NCBI GenBank assembly: GCA_027924585.1 | Contig: BSBM01000001.1 | Coordinates: forward strand, 55,632,501-55,696,500 | From: Larix kaempferi | Lineage: Eukaryota; Streptophyta; Pinopsida; Pinales; Pinaceae | Direction: 5' to 3' | Length of the DNA stretch: 64,000 nt | Shown here: piece by piece, positions 1-11,450 of the stretch | How positions within the stretch are numbered: the stretch's first letter is position 1 | How the letters are laid out: every line of letters begins with the position of its first letter | Program-made: the position numbers and the translations under genes | Notes under the pieces: model-generated | The model's database searches: none | What the model was told of the DNA's origin: nothing | Seen by the model: the letters and a program-made list of their open reading frames with translations, nothing else

Positions 1-912
1 TACCATTCCAAAACTTCAGCTCACAGGTTCAAACCAAAAACAAGGATGCACATAACAGCAAAACTCCACTTGCTGAGCATGAGAAAAAAGTTTCAACAGT
101 GGGATGCATGAGGTGGGGTTTCCTGAGCTTTAGAAAAACGTGGGAAGACCCAAAACGTATTGGCAACTGGGAAAATTCGACTGGGAGAGCAAACCCATTC
201 CAGAAAAATGCCCCAAGGGCAAAACGACCTCTCCCTTAGTCCCAAATCGCGTCCCTCCTTCCCCAGCTGCTGCACAATACCAAAAACGAGTTCCTGGGTA
301 TGGAAAAATGCAGGGTTATGGTGAAAAACGTGAGGATAAATTCCAGTGAGCTCAGTCTGCGTGAGAGGAAGAACGTAATGGCTGAGGAATTGCCTTAGGC
401 AGCATTTCGTGGGGGTTTTCTTGCCCAGCAAGCCAAAAATACGATCTTCAGGTTGATGGCTTGCCCATGCACGAAAATATGACTGCCATACTTCTCCAAT
501 CCCAAGACATTAACTGCCCCAACCAATCTTTGGAAGAATTAAATGATTGGGTGCATGAGACAAAAATGGATAGTTAAGAGTTCATGAGTTTTCTCATTGA
601 CACATGGGTTGACCCTAGTGGCTCAAGGGTTTGGTTATTCCCCCTCCCTCTTCCTTGGAGAATCATGCCCCATCTCTTTGTTGCATTGCAAAGCTAGTTG
701 TGGGTATTTTTCATTAAAATTCGTATTTACATGTTGTCTCATTTACATTGTGGCCATCTAGCACAAGAGTCATAAGCGTCTATTTTAATTGCCGATACAT
801 AAACGTTAAATCAATGGTGGGGCCTTGGCCTTGAGCTCCTCACCATGATTAAATATCAATATTTACCTCATTTACGATTTAATACAAAGGGGGTCAAAAT
901 GGGGACGTGACA
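1..912. mobile_element. LTR fragment (right end), same family as 49472-50805
   Basis: This is the right-hand part of an LTR cut by the window edge. From about 340 on it aligns in the same orientation with the solo LTR at 49472-50805. Shared landmarks include a 'ggctcaagggttt' block near 620, a 'gttgcattgca' block near 680 and the 'ggtcaaaatgggg' end near 890. It ends in 'gtgaca' at 912, an LTR-like CA terminus. The gag relic begins at once in an open frame, with no primer-binding site or leader between, so this LTR probably inserted into the gag gene rather than being its own 5' LTR. The small open frames in it are not supported. Confidence 0.6.
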
Positions 913-2670
913 ATCAATCAAACCAGTGACGATTTGGCAGTGACTTGGACACAAATCATGTCATGAATAGAGAACACCATTCGCATTCTACAAGAAGACC
1001 AAAAGAAAAATCAGGCAGTTTTAAACGCCATCTTGGACCAATTACCATTACCAAAAGATCCACATCCAAACTCTCCCATAACACCATGGCAGCCGGATCC
1101 TTTCAACATGTCGTCATCATTCTCATATACACAAGGACGCCAAATACGGGTGAAAGTCGAGCTACCCAAATACAACGGGGATGAACGACAATGCATAGAG
1201 TGGATTAACAAAGCCGAGGAATACTTAGACATCCACAATATCCATTACGAAGAGGAGAAAGTTAAATATGCCTCCATGCATCTAGAAGGCAATGCTTACA
1301 ATTGGTACTTATGGTGGAAGAAAACTGCAAGAATCTGTTCTCACAATTGGGTTAGTTTCAAGAACAACCTCATTAAAAGATTCCAAGGCGTTGAAGAAAA
1401 AGACTTCTTTGCCAAAATCACAAGGTTACAGCAGAAAAGCAATGTCGATGAGTACACCTGTGAGTGGGAAGCGCTGTCGACTCAAGTTCCAGAGTTAACC
1501 GATGACCAAAGACGAAAGACCTACATACACAGCCCAAAACAACACATCCGTGATGAACTAGAGTTACATAACATCGCTACCATGGAGGAAGCATGATGTA
1601 AAGCCAGGATTATTGAAATCAAATCCGTTCATACAAATTTCAACCTAGATGACTCCAAAAAGAACCCCCTCCAATCAGCATACACAGGAAATCCAAGATA
1701 TACACTGCCTCAACTTAGAGAAGGAGTGAAGCCCAGTTTAGAGGCCCAGAGAATAAAAGAAGGGAAATGTAAGTTCTGTGGAGACAAATGGGATCCTACG
1801 CAAAAATGCTTACAAAAGAAATTGTATTATTGTGAAGCAGAGTTGTAAGTCAAGGAACCAATTGAAAATGATGTGAAGAGTCAACAAGACTACCACACAG
1901 AAATTGATGACGACACCCCACAAATCTCAGTAGACACTATTACCGGAATCTCCCAACCACAAACATTGAATCTTAGAGGACATATAAAAAAGAATAGCGT
2001 CACAATTCTCATCGACTCTCGCAGCACCCATAACTTCATTAATGTCAACCTTGCTAAGGTATTTAACCTATTTATTTTTCCAGTTCCTAACATGAAGGTT
2101 ATGGTAGCAGATGGCAAGAAGATTGATAATGTAGGGAAATGTCACCAAGTCAAGTTACAAATACAAGAGTATAACTTAGAATCAGATTTATTTGCGATGC
2201 CATTGGGAGGAGTCGACGTAGTATTATGAATACAATGGTTACAAACCTTGGGTACATACTCCACAAATCACCAATAACATTTTATTGAATTCCATGCATT
2301 CGGGAAAACACACAAATTATATGGATTCCAACCACCTCCGACAAAACTGGTTAGATCACATCAGATAGAAAAACTACTTTGGAAGGACGCACCAACATAC
2401 ATAATTAAATTTCAAGAAATGAAGCTTCTAACAAATAAAGAAGATAGGGACAAACAACCAAAGATACAAAAGCCGATTCAGAAACATCGCAAGGTGTTTC
2501 AAGAGCTACCTATGGAGCTCCCACCAAAAATAAAAATCGAACACATATTTGAAATAGAACCAGGGACAAAACCCACCAATAGCAAACCATACAGGTGTCC
2601 ACATAAGAGACGATGCGATAGTTCACATAATCATTGTCGTCAAATAAGCTTTGAGGACAAAGCTTCCCTT
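913..2670 (+). pseudogene. Ty3/gypsy gag-protease-RT(N-term) relic
   Basis: Decayed polyprotein of a Ty3/gypsy retrotransposon, read in a single frame from 913 to about 2670. It contains a gag capsid-like domain (about 1140-1600; motif LEGNAYNWY), a zinc knuckle-like CKFCGDKW...KC near 1770, and a retropepsin-like segment (about 1960-2229) whose active site reads IDSRSTHNF where DSG is usual. The stretch upstream of reverse transcriptase follows (FQELPMELPP near 2500). Stops interrupt the frame at 964, 1594, 1846 and 2227, yet I find no frameshift over 1.7 kb. The frame then jumps to a gypsy-like C-terminal end (FEDKASLKG near 2650), so the catalytic RT core, RNase H and integrase are deleted. 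It is not functional. The family call is secure; the clade is not determined. Confidence 0.85.
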
Positions 2671-2683
2671 AAGGGGAAGACAA
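2671..2683 (+). promoter_or_regulatory. Polypurine tract of the gypsy relic
   Basis: The purine run aaggggaagacaa sits directly before TGTAACAG, which has the form of a 3' LTR start. In Ty3/gypsy elements this tract primes plus-strand DNA synthesis. The position fits the deleted element just upstream. Confidence 0.55.
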
Positions 2684-2879
2684 TGTAACAGTAAAATAAT
2701 AATAAAATATAATTAATATTAATAGCCATGCCCTTTGGTGAAAAGGTGCAAGATAGGCTTATTTAAGCTCAACTCATTGTATTCATTTATCATCTTCTAC
2801 ATTATTCAATATACTTTTTCTACATTTACGCCTTCTTCTCTCTCCATTCTCGAAGAATGTATTGTCTATTGATGCAACA
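2684..2879 (+). mobile_element. Probable short 3' LTR of the gypsy relic
   Basis: Starts TGTAACAG after the polypurine tract and has a TATTTAAG promoter-like box near 2759. A possible end is GCAACA at 2879. The end is uncertain because no second copy of this LTR is in the window. The AT-rich start (taataataaaata) differs from the LTR at 1-912, which supports those being two separate families. Confidence 0.4.
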
Positions 2880-3500
2880 TGGTCCTATTTGCTACCACTT
2901 GCTTTATTTTTTCCGTCCCATATAATATTAGAGTTCCATTTGAAAAATATTCTTCACTTATATTTATTAATATAATTTTTGGGGAGAATTATGGGAGCAA
3001 AGGAAAGCCCCTTTTTTGTGTTTAATCGATTTTGTTTTGATGGAAGGAAATGAAAAGGGTTTGGGATATATCTAAAAAAAGGTTAAAATGACTATTAAAG
3101 TGATAAGGGTAATCAATATTTTAAAATGATGCTTGATAATGTGGATATCAAAAGGGATATGAAGGGATTGATAAAGGACATATTTCTTTTAAATTATTTT
3201 TTAGCAATGGTAGGAAAAATAATGGGGCTTAGGGATAAAAAGCTTACGGAGAATGGATATAAGGATTGGGAAAAGGGAAAAAAGGATAAGAAATGGTCAT
3301 GGATTTTATAAAGGAGTACATTGGCGAATTTACAAAGAGGAACCAAGGGGGTGAACTTTGAATTTCCGATATTATGCATATTGTTGTGGAACAAATTTCA
3401 CAAGTGCACTCTTCCACTTGGTAAGGGGCTAAGCCTTGCAGATTGCAACAAGGCCTCAATCCTTGGAGACCCTGTGTTGGTTGGTTGGTATTCCCCCAAG
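2880..3500. other. No recognisable gene
   Basis: AT-rich intergenic DNA, purine-rich on the plus strand (many 'aaaaggg' runs). Small open frames here have no recognisable domain. Confidence 0.5.
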
Positions 3501-4437
3501 TGATCCTACAATATATTGTTAGAGTAATTCACATACAAGCAAAGAAATATTGATAAAAAGAAAAATAAAAGAGATGGGGGGAGAATGCAAACTCCAATAA
3601 CAATCCAAGATATGCTAAACCGACTTTGTATTGCCCAATGGTATAGATTTACAACACCTAGGAGGTGTGGGATCCAAGGGAAGGAAACAATCTCCCTTAG
3701 GGAGGCCTTTCTTGTCCAAACTAAATGCTAAGTAGATGGTGGAACAATGGAGAGAAACACTTGCCCCTTAAAGGAAGGTTGCAAGGGACCTTGCGAATGT
3801 TCACAATGATGGGAAATGGTGGGCTATGAGGAAGCTCCAACTCAAATATAGTAGCATAACGTTGCTCTTGTTTTCTCTCTACCAAATGCATGCCAATGGC
3901 TTCCTTTTATAGGCCAAGAGTTGGCCAACAAACAACTAGATCCAAATGTGAATTCATATCCTCCACGAACTAGTTCCCAAGTACACCAAGGGGGATATTT
4001 AATGCCACCAAGTGTGTGAGGGGCTGAATTTGGGTTCTTGGAGGTGATGGATCCTTCATTGCACCGCAGGAAGTAGGTAGTCTTGTTATTTTGTACAATA
4101 GCGCGAATTTAATGAAGAAAAGTCACCCGTAGCATGACCTTTATGAAGAAAAGTCGTGCTAGCGCGACCTTTATAAAGAAAATGCGTGCTAGTGAAACCT
4201 TTATGAAGAAAATCTACACTAGCATGGGTACATAGTTATAAAGCATGTTCTATAGCGCGACTTTTGAAGGAAAAGTCACACGAGTGGCCCAAAATTCATG
4301 CCTTTTGTACTCTGAGGCTCAAATTTTTTTGTTGATCTACTGAGGATTTCTTTGGTGAAATGCATTCTTTATGTTAATGATGCCTTAGTGGGAGAATCAT
4401 TAAAATGTTGCATGTGTGTGATTTTTAGGCGTTAACA
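3501..4437 (-). mobile_element. LTR of a minus-strand retrotransposon
   Basis: Read on the minus strand, an LTR starts TGTTAACGCC at 4437. It is immediately preceded (4438-4451 on +) by the complement of a polypurine tract, cattagggagcatc. A TATAAAAG box lies on the minus strand near 3905, the promoter expected of an LTR. The distal end near 3501 is a guess because no partner LTR is visible. The same 'aacagatgcYccctaatgt' junction occurs at 56171, so the two elements have related polypurine tracts. Confidence 0.5.
4101..4222. repeat. 30-bp tandem repeat inside the LTR
   Basis: Four degenerate 30-bp units of the form gcgcgacctttatgaagaaa plus about 10 more bases. A diverged fifth unit lies near 4255-4285. 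Repeats placed here would lie in the U3 (promoter) part of the minus-strand LTR. Confidence 0.75.
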
Positions 4438-6097
4438 GATGCTCCCTAATGTATGAGGTTAAGAGGGTACTGTAGAGCCGACAATGCATCATGTTTTATG
4501 TTGTTTCTTTTATGTTATGTAGGAAGAAGCATATGTGGACAAATGGGGGCCTCCCATGGGGGAAGATTGTTGGTGACAACCATTAGAGATGTAATAAAGA
4601 ATGGTATTTATACAAACGAGGCAGGAATACCCATGCTTGTGAAGTTATATCAATGTGATTACAATCATAAAGGACAAAAGGTGTCACTCGACTATACTAT
4701 AGGGACATGGATGAAGGCAGATTCATGCCATGTTTGAGTAAACAACCCAAGAACTACTGCGGAGTGCTGAAAAGAGGAACTGTTGGTGATCATGAGAATC
4801 CCATGGGAGTGGGGGACCAAATTATCAAGTGAATATTCTCGAGAAATTCCCTATTCCAAATAACCTGGTACCATGATTTGCAAATGTGAACAGTGCTACC
4901 TTCAAAAGTATGTTTCCTCCTGATGTGATGATCTGCTGACATCAGTCATAGGGGAAACCACTTAGTTAGGGAGCACTAATGACTCTCTCTACTAATTTAA
5001 AGGTGATCCCTTATAGTGATTGAAAGGGATCCCAAGGTACAACTACAACTACTGCAACTCTTAGAATGTAGTTTTTTGACGTCGACGAGAGTTAAAGAAC
5101 ATGATAAGACGAAAGTATCACCATGAGAACTAAGATCATAATGTAACCAACTGGTGGACAAACAAACCTAACACAATACTGGTTGATAGGCATGAGGCTC
5201 ATAACTTACTTTGATTGATGTAAGACATGGGGAGTGGGGATGAAAACTTTCCTTTCGGAATGGTACAAATTGAGATAGAGCGAGATAAACTACAAATGAA
5301 ATTGGGCCATGATGGGAACACAAAACAGAGAGTAATGGTGACCGACTAGATGGGTACTAGTGAGGATATTAAGACTCAAATACATCAATAAAAGGTGACC
5401 ATGGGTTGCTTCCAAAATAATATAATGTTCCCACAATGTGAGGTGACGAGGGAACTTGTTTGTACATAAAGAATAATGGTGGGATCCGCACAGTTTTGGG
5501 TGTGTTGAGGGATCATTTAGATGATGGGAGGAGTCCCCACGGTTTTGAGTGAGTTGGGGGACACTTTCCAAAATGAAGTGGAGGGTAACTTGAAGATGCA
5601 AATATGGGTGCCCCATGAGACAATTCCATGCAGTGTATGACTGCAGGAAAACTGAATGGAGTTGGTTACTTCAAAGGGTGGGGGGGCCCATAGGTGTCTT
5701 TGTGGGGGTGATGATATGAGGAAGATTGCGGAAGGTAAAGTGCTCATGGAGGTATGAGGGGGATTTGTGAATTTTTCTTGTAACATGTGCTAAGGAATAT
5801 GATGAGCTCTACTTGGTGGAGTAAATGCGCAAAAATGATACTCTAAGGGGGGATCTTTTCAAGTTGGATCATATTCCTTGGACTTGTGGGGGATCGACAT
5901 CATGTTTTTTTATTGATTACTAGGATGGAAATGGTACGCACACCCATGGGAGATCATGCTATTATCAATTATGACATTGATGGCACGTCAAGGCTGGAAT
6001 TTAGGGCCCTATGGTTATCAATGGGAATATTGGTAAACACATTGTAAGAAGAGGGAAAGCATTTCCTATATGCCAGTTTCGAAATGATACTTGTAAG
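4438..6097 (-). other. Internal remnant of a minus-strand LTR element, no coding domain
   Basis: Starts with the polypurine-tract complement next to the LTR at 3501-4437, so it should be the 3' internal end of that minus-strand element. I recognise no retrotransposon domain on either strand. A G-rich local duplication ('agt..ttttgRgtgWgttg') lies at about 5485-5575. Copia-1 inserted or abuts at 6098. Confidence 0.4.
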
Positions 6098-6696
6098 TGT
6101 TGATGTAATTGTAAATTCAGAATGTATTTCACCTATGTATATTGTACTCCTATAGAGATGGTATTATTCTTCTATATGGAAGTGTTGTCTTTTATATTGT
6201 AAGTGTCATAACTTATACTTGATGGGTTATTAGACCACCTTGATGGGGTCGGCCCTGTATAAGTCATGGGGGTTAAAGGGTTATTAGACCACCCTATTGG
6301 GGGTTGGCCCTGTCAGCATTATGTTATGTGGTTAAATTGAGGCCGACCTTGTAAGGTTATTAGGCAAGTCAAGTCAAGTATAAATAGAGTGCGGGAGGCA
6401 CTCTATTTCATCATTCACTTCTCACTCATGCACTTATTGGAGAGTGGCACACTAGTGGAGGAGGAGAAGCTGTTGCTACGAGACTATCTCTTAGGCTTGG
6501 GTTTTGTACACGGCTCTATCTATCTCTGAGGAAGTTGCGGGGTTTTTCACCTTCTTGGTTTTCCCCGGTGAAACTCTGTGTCTCTTGTGTGCTTGCATTA
6601 TTGTGTCCATGATTGATATCCTGTAGATATGTTGTACATGTTATTCTCTTAGTTAAGATCCTAGATCAGATTGAAGTAAATTCTGAAAAACTAACA
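6098..6696 (+). repeat. Copia-1 5' LTR
   Basis: 599-bp LTR with TG (TGTTGATG) and CA (CTAACA) ends. A TATA box, tataaata, lies at 6379-6386, followed by the transcribed region. A 'ggttttccccggtg' stretch near 6558 is typical of the U5 part of plant copia LTRs. Its first about 290 bp match 19898-20186. Confidence 0.9.
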
Positions 6697-6708
6697 TGGT
6701 ATCAGAGC
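6697..6708 (+). promoter_or_regulatory. Copia-1 primer-binding site (tRNA-iMet)
   Basis: TGGTATCAGAGC directly follows the 5' LTR. It is complementary to the 3' end of plant initiator methionine tRNA, the usual primer for minus-strand synthesis in Ty1/copia elements. Confidence 0.95.
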
Positions 6709-8859
6709 TAGCCTGAAAGAAGGCATGGTATGGCATTTATGACACTTGTTGCACTTGCGAAGCTAGGGCTTGATATAGAAAAAACCATTCATCATAGCAG
6801 TTTTGCTATAAATCCATTTTAGTGAAGTTTCAGGATCTGAAAATATTACAAGTCGAAGATAAGATCCCCATGTACCTTGTCTCCGAAGCAGAGCCTTTAA
6901 TTCATTGTACTTTCAGATTTATGATCTGTACAATATAGAGTTTTTGCCTCTTCCAGATCTCATTCATAAACATGTGACCTAGGAAAAAAGGTCACAACTT
7001 GGGCTAGGAAGCTCCAAATGAAATTTTGTAAAAAGTGGCAGGTAGGGCACGGACTGCAATTTCATAGGTCTGATTTTCAGAGGCTGAAATTGAACAAGTG
7101 ACACATGGCACTCCGTACAATTTCGCTCTCCTGTTTTATCCCATAAACAGGTCACGTTGCGACATTTGGCACATCTCTCTCTCAGAGAATCCATTTGAGG
7201 TCAGACCTGTGGGGTTGGAAATATAAACAAGTTAGGATACCACAGGCTGAATTTTCGGACCTTGTAGATCTGAAATTTTGGAGTTACACCAAAAACAATT
7301 AGGTGCATATTTCTGTCAAAACAAAATTGGATTTTGAGCACCTTCATTCATGGCTCCGAGAATTTAGGGTTTCAGAGAATGTTGGAATTTTTTGTATCAG
7401 ATACCACGGTTGGATGCTCATCATCAAAATCAAAAATTTTAGACCAAGATCGAATTTTTTGGTTGGGCAGAAGGCCGAACTTGATCAAACCCTAATTCGA
7501 GACTTTGATTGGAAAAGTGGAAAATTAGGGCTTCTACAAAAGTTGGAAATTTTTGAATTCTGTGACCATGGCTGGAAGCTCCTCAAGAAAATCGAAGTTT
7601 AGAGCTTTGGATCAAACCTTTTGGTTGGGTGAAGCTCCGGGAATCTCAAACCCTAATTCAGCGTCCTCCCTAGTGAATCCAGAAATCTAAAAGGCAATTT
7701 TGAGGGGTGAAACTTTGTAGTTTTCAAATTCTGAGTATACCATCTTGACCAGCTCAGAAAGGTGCATCTTTCTATCCTTTCAGAAGTTTGAAATTCAAAG
7801 TTTGAATTTTTGGGGTTTCTCTGACAAACCCTAATCCAGCTCTAGATCTAGTTTCAGCAAATCAAAGTGGATTGGATTAATCCTAGAAGAAAATGGATTA
7901 GTCACCTGCATAAGTGAAGAAGTTCTTGTTTCAAAGGGAGATGAGGCTAAGGCCTTACATAAGAATATTACAAGCAATCTCGACAGGTATGACTTACATG
8001 TATGTTTTGAAATATGTTCATGATTAAGTTTATGATATGTTTGTCTTCATGTTATTAAGTTTAGTAACAATCTTGACTAATTTTAGACTTGTCTTATCAC
8101 CCTCGTAAAAGTATGAATGCATGTGAATGATAGAAGAAATTCATTGATTAGGGTTATGACACTTATGATTGTACTAATGCATTGTGGTGTTGTATGAGGT
8201 TGATGTTGTCCGCTAACATGAAAGGTACATCAAGAAAGTACAAATCAAGTTCTAGATCAAGAACATATGACCATGGTGACATAAAGACAAAGACTCATGG
8301 ATCACATAGAAGCTCCACTTACGAGGTATGCATAATTTGGTTCTACAATGGTTAACTTATAAGTTATGCAGGTTACTAAGCACAAGTCATTGAAGAGAAC
8401 AAGAAGATATTGTTTGGGTATGTTAGACATAACTAGCTAACATGATATTCTAGGTATGTTTTTCCTATATCAAGTTAGAATCCTACCTTATGTTAGGATC
8501 TTATACTTTTGTATGAATGATAATGACTATTCTTGAAGTTAGAAGTAATCAAGGGTTTATGCATATTATGTTTCCTACTTTGATTGATGATATGACTAAC
8601 CAAAAGAGTCCTATGGTCAAATAATAATATGCATGAGTAAAAGAAGTCTTCCCTGAAACCTTGAACACTAACGCGTATTACCTGTGTGTGAAATGATCAT
8701 GACCATACATTAGATTATTTAGGATCATAATGTTTTGATAGTATTGAGATTATACTAATGTATATATGGTTATGTATGAGATCTTGAGGATAGCACAATG
8801 GTGACACTAGTGCACACTTAAGCATGCATAGTGGTCCAGAATGAATATAAGCTTAAAGA
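6709..8859 (+). other. Copia-1 leader, no gag recognised
   Basis: 2.1 kb between the primer site and the nested element. It repeats phrases such as 'aaaccctaattc' and 'ttttggttgggt' (7450-7660) but contains no gag domain. A short Ser/Arg/His-rich frame near 8218 (MKGTSRKYKSSSRSR) is the only candidate coding start; I do not recognise it. Confidence 0.5.
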
Positions 8860-9865
8860 TGTTAGGCTGAAATATTGTCATTTAATTCCGTTGTAGTATT
8901 CGCCCAACCATTTAGTTTTTCAATCCGAGGTTCGTAGGCTTACGAAGCACATGCAAAGTATATGTAGGATTGAAGTGAAATTAATCTAGTCTAAACCCCC
9001 TTGCTAATGGCTAATTGTTAATATAATCCCCCCTTAAGCTAAAACACACAATTGCTAATCTAATGCTGGAAGTTGAAACACACAGCTGAAAGTAAATTGC
9101 ATAAAAGAAAGACAACATATGAAGAGCAATGAGAAAACACATGTGAGCTCACATTAACAATAAATAAAACTTAATTTACATCACAAGAATCAATGGCAAA
9201 TCATGAAAGCATCAAAACTAAGATTATGAACAAAAGCTGAGAATCCCCTTCTCCATATTACAAAACCAAAACTAACTTCTACAATGTGAGACTAATTTCC
9301 TCCTAATCTATGATTAACCTACATACCCCAAAATGAAGAGAGAGCACTCTCTTTTATACATGAATTTATTTGAGAAGAAGATAACCATCTCATAATGATA
9401 GATCCACTATTCTCTCAACGACTCTCAACTAATTTCTTATTATTACAAAATATCATCCATTCAAATCCTCCCCATGTCTCTCACAAATTCTCCACATGTT
9501 TCTCATACATCCTAAATAAGATATGCCAACCAAATCTCCATGATCTTCTCCTTGGAATATTCTTTGAATAACTGTCTCCATGAAGTGGAGGAGATATTCA
9601 AGGAGTCTTTCCTTGAATTGATCCTTCCATATTCCTACACATTACAAAGCTCATCCATACTTGAGATATTAGTGAAAAACATGTTATTTTTCAATATTTA
9701 ATCATAAATTCACTTATAATACTAAAATGAATAAAGTGGAAAATAATAAGATGAAACTCAAGTATATGTATGGAAATGGTATGATGAAAAGTTAATGGGA
9801 CGATGAAATGTGAAGAATAGCGAAATGTAAAGTGGATGAAAATATGACATTTCTGAGTCCCAACA
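8860..9865 (-). repeat. LARD 3' LTR (minus orientation)
   Basis: On the minus strand it starts TGTTGGGACTCAG and ends CAGCCTAACA. It is nearly identical to 15599-16604 over its full length, differing by scattered substitutions. The small open frames in it are not genes. Confidence 0.95.
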
Positions 9866-9904
9866 TACTCCCCAACTGAATTTGTTGCATGTCCTCATGC
9901 AACC
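9866..9904 (-). promoter_or_regulatory. LARD polypurine tract overlapping a pol C-terminus relic
   Basis: Read on the minus strand this gives the codons LHEDMQQIQLGS running into a purine tract (cagttggggagta) right before the LTR. The chromovirus at 26095-34414 has LHEDNQSWVGR in exactly the same place. This is the only trace of pol coding in the element and ties it to Ty3/gypsy. Confidence 0.6.
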
Positions 9905-10420
9905 GTGCATGGATCTGCTTAAGAACTTTTGGCATCTGAACTTTGGCTTTGCTTGATGATGTCTTTTAAATGTTTCCAGGATGTGCATCACATGAGTAAT
10001 AACTAGAATTTTCTTTGTGTAACAGCCATAAAGAATGCTGGTTCTTGTGTTAACAACATTTATTTCATGGTGCGAAATGTATGAGTAACAGCTGTCATTT
10101 TCTTATGAATGCAATGAGTGGAGTAGCAGCTGATATTTTCTTTTACATGCAAGGAATATTGGTTCTTATGTAAACAACATTCATTCCGTCATCTGTTTCC
10201 TTGCTGCAATAATTAAACCATACACTCACGGGAAATAATAAGTCACCAACTATGTATAAGAAAGTGTCACTGTGCATAAGAAAGCCTTTTATTTATGAAT
10301 CATGCCAATATGTGTATCAATGTGTATGAAGGAAAGTGCAACAGAGGAGTTGTCGGAAAAGAAATGTTGGTGAATGGTAAATGAGTGGAATGATGGTAGC
10401 GAAATGATGATAGTGAACAT

Positions 10421-10623
10421 AGTTTGGAGTTGCAGCTGTGAAATCGAAGAATTGGAGGAGTATCGGCTGCGAAATCAAAGGCTTGGAGGAGTATCAGCTG
10501 CGAAATGGAAGGTTTGGAGGAGTATCAGCTGTGAAATGGAAGGTTTGGAGGAGTATCAGCTGCGAAATGGAAGGTTTGGAGGAGTATCAGCTGCAAAATG
10601 GAAGGTTTGGAGGAGTATCAACT
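10421..10623. repeat. 31-bp tandem repeat
   Basis: About six copies of a 31-bp unit (core ggaggagtatcagctgcgaa). Because 31 is not a multiple of three, a long open frame passes through all three frames of the unit; this explains the apparent WRSISCEMEG/LEEYQLRNG/FGGVSAAKWK protein, which I do not regard as a gene. Confidence 0.9.
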
Positions 10624-10632
10624 GTTGCAACA

Positions 10633-10978
10633 AACTTCCTGAGCTAATATCTCACAAAATACGGTTTGGGTTTGGCTGAAATTTGGCAAGCAAGTTTCTA
10701 TAAGTCCAATGCATCTCCATACCAAAACTCAGAAAAACCCACATCACGGATTTCGAGAAAAATGCAAATTGGTTGTAGGTGATGATGGAAAGTTTGGCAC
10801 AGTCATAGCTGGTGTTGTAGATAACTTCCTGAGCTAATATCTCACAAACTACGATCTGGGTTTGGCTGAAATTTGGCAAGCAAGTTTCTATAAGTCCAAT
10901 GCATCTCCATACCAAAATTCAGAAAAACCCACATCACGGATTTTGAGAAAATTGCAAATTGGCTGTAGGTGATGATGG
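10633..10978. repeat. Two direct copies of a ~156-bp unit
   Basis: 10633-10788 and 10824-10978 are near-identical (period 191), both starting aacttcctgagctaatatct and ending taggtgatgatgg. The segment lies in the LARD internal region and no function is visible. Confidence 0.9.
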
Positions 10979-11225
10979 TTGTTTTTTCAAAATCTGTGCA
11001 TTGGATTGAGCTGAAACTTGCCAATTTTGTTCATCATAATATTATCCATTCCCTGTCCAAAAATCATGAGGATCCAATGTATGGTTTGTGAGATATACTC
11101 AATTGAAATTCTGCATTTTATATGAGGAACAGTATGCATATGAATAAACTGTCACAAAATATTTCCTGTCCTCTGAAAATATGATTGCATTTGAGATCCT
11201 ATAGAATATTCAGCAACCTCTATCT

Positions 11226-11275
11226 CATCCTCCCCAACTGAACTCATTGCATGTCCTCATGCAACTCGGCATGGG
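11226..11275 (-). repeat. Second copy of the LARD polypurine-tract flank
   Basis: 'cctccccaactgaactcattg' followed by 'catgtcctcatgcaact' repeats the sequence next to the left LTR (9868-9905). It may be a relic of an older 3' end or an internal duplication. Confidence 0.65.
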
Positions 11276-11450
11276 TTATGAAAGTGAAAAATGAAATGGA
11301 GCATGGTGAGGGAATTTTCCAAATTATTCATTGCTAGCATGGAAGGAATTGCATGATTAAAGTTCAGAAAACAACATACCTCCACTTACCCAAAGAGTAG
11401 ATGAGCGATGCAATAGGAATGTATCTGCTGCTGCTGGATCGTGGAAGATG

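Noticed and set aside
4453-4737. 94-codon plus-strand frame with possible hydrophobic N-terminus
   Set aside because: No recognisable domain; it lies in the antisense 3' internal end of an LTR element and starts within the polypurine-tract neighbourhood.
10374-10679. 101-codon plus-strand frame with repeated WRSISCEMEGLEEYQ
   Set aside because: It is explained by the 31-bp tandem repeat; no start context or homology is recognised.
10633-10978. Direct copies considered as LTRs of a small TRIM-like element
   Set aside because: Spacing is only 35 bp and there are no TG/CA ends or primer site.
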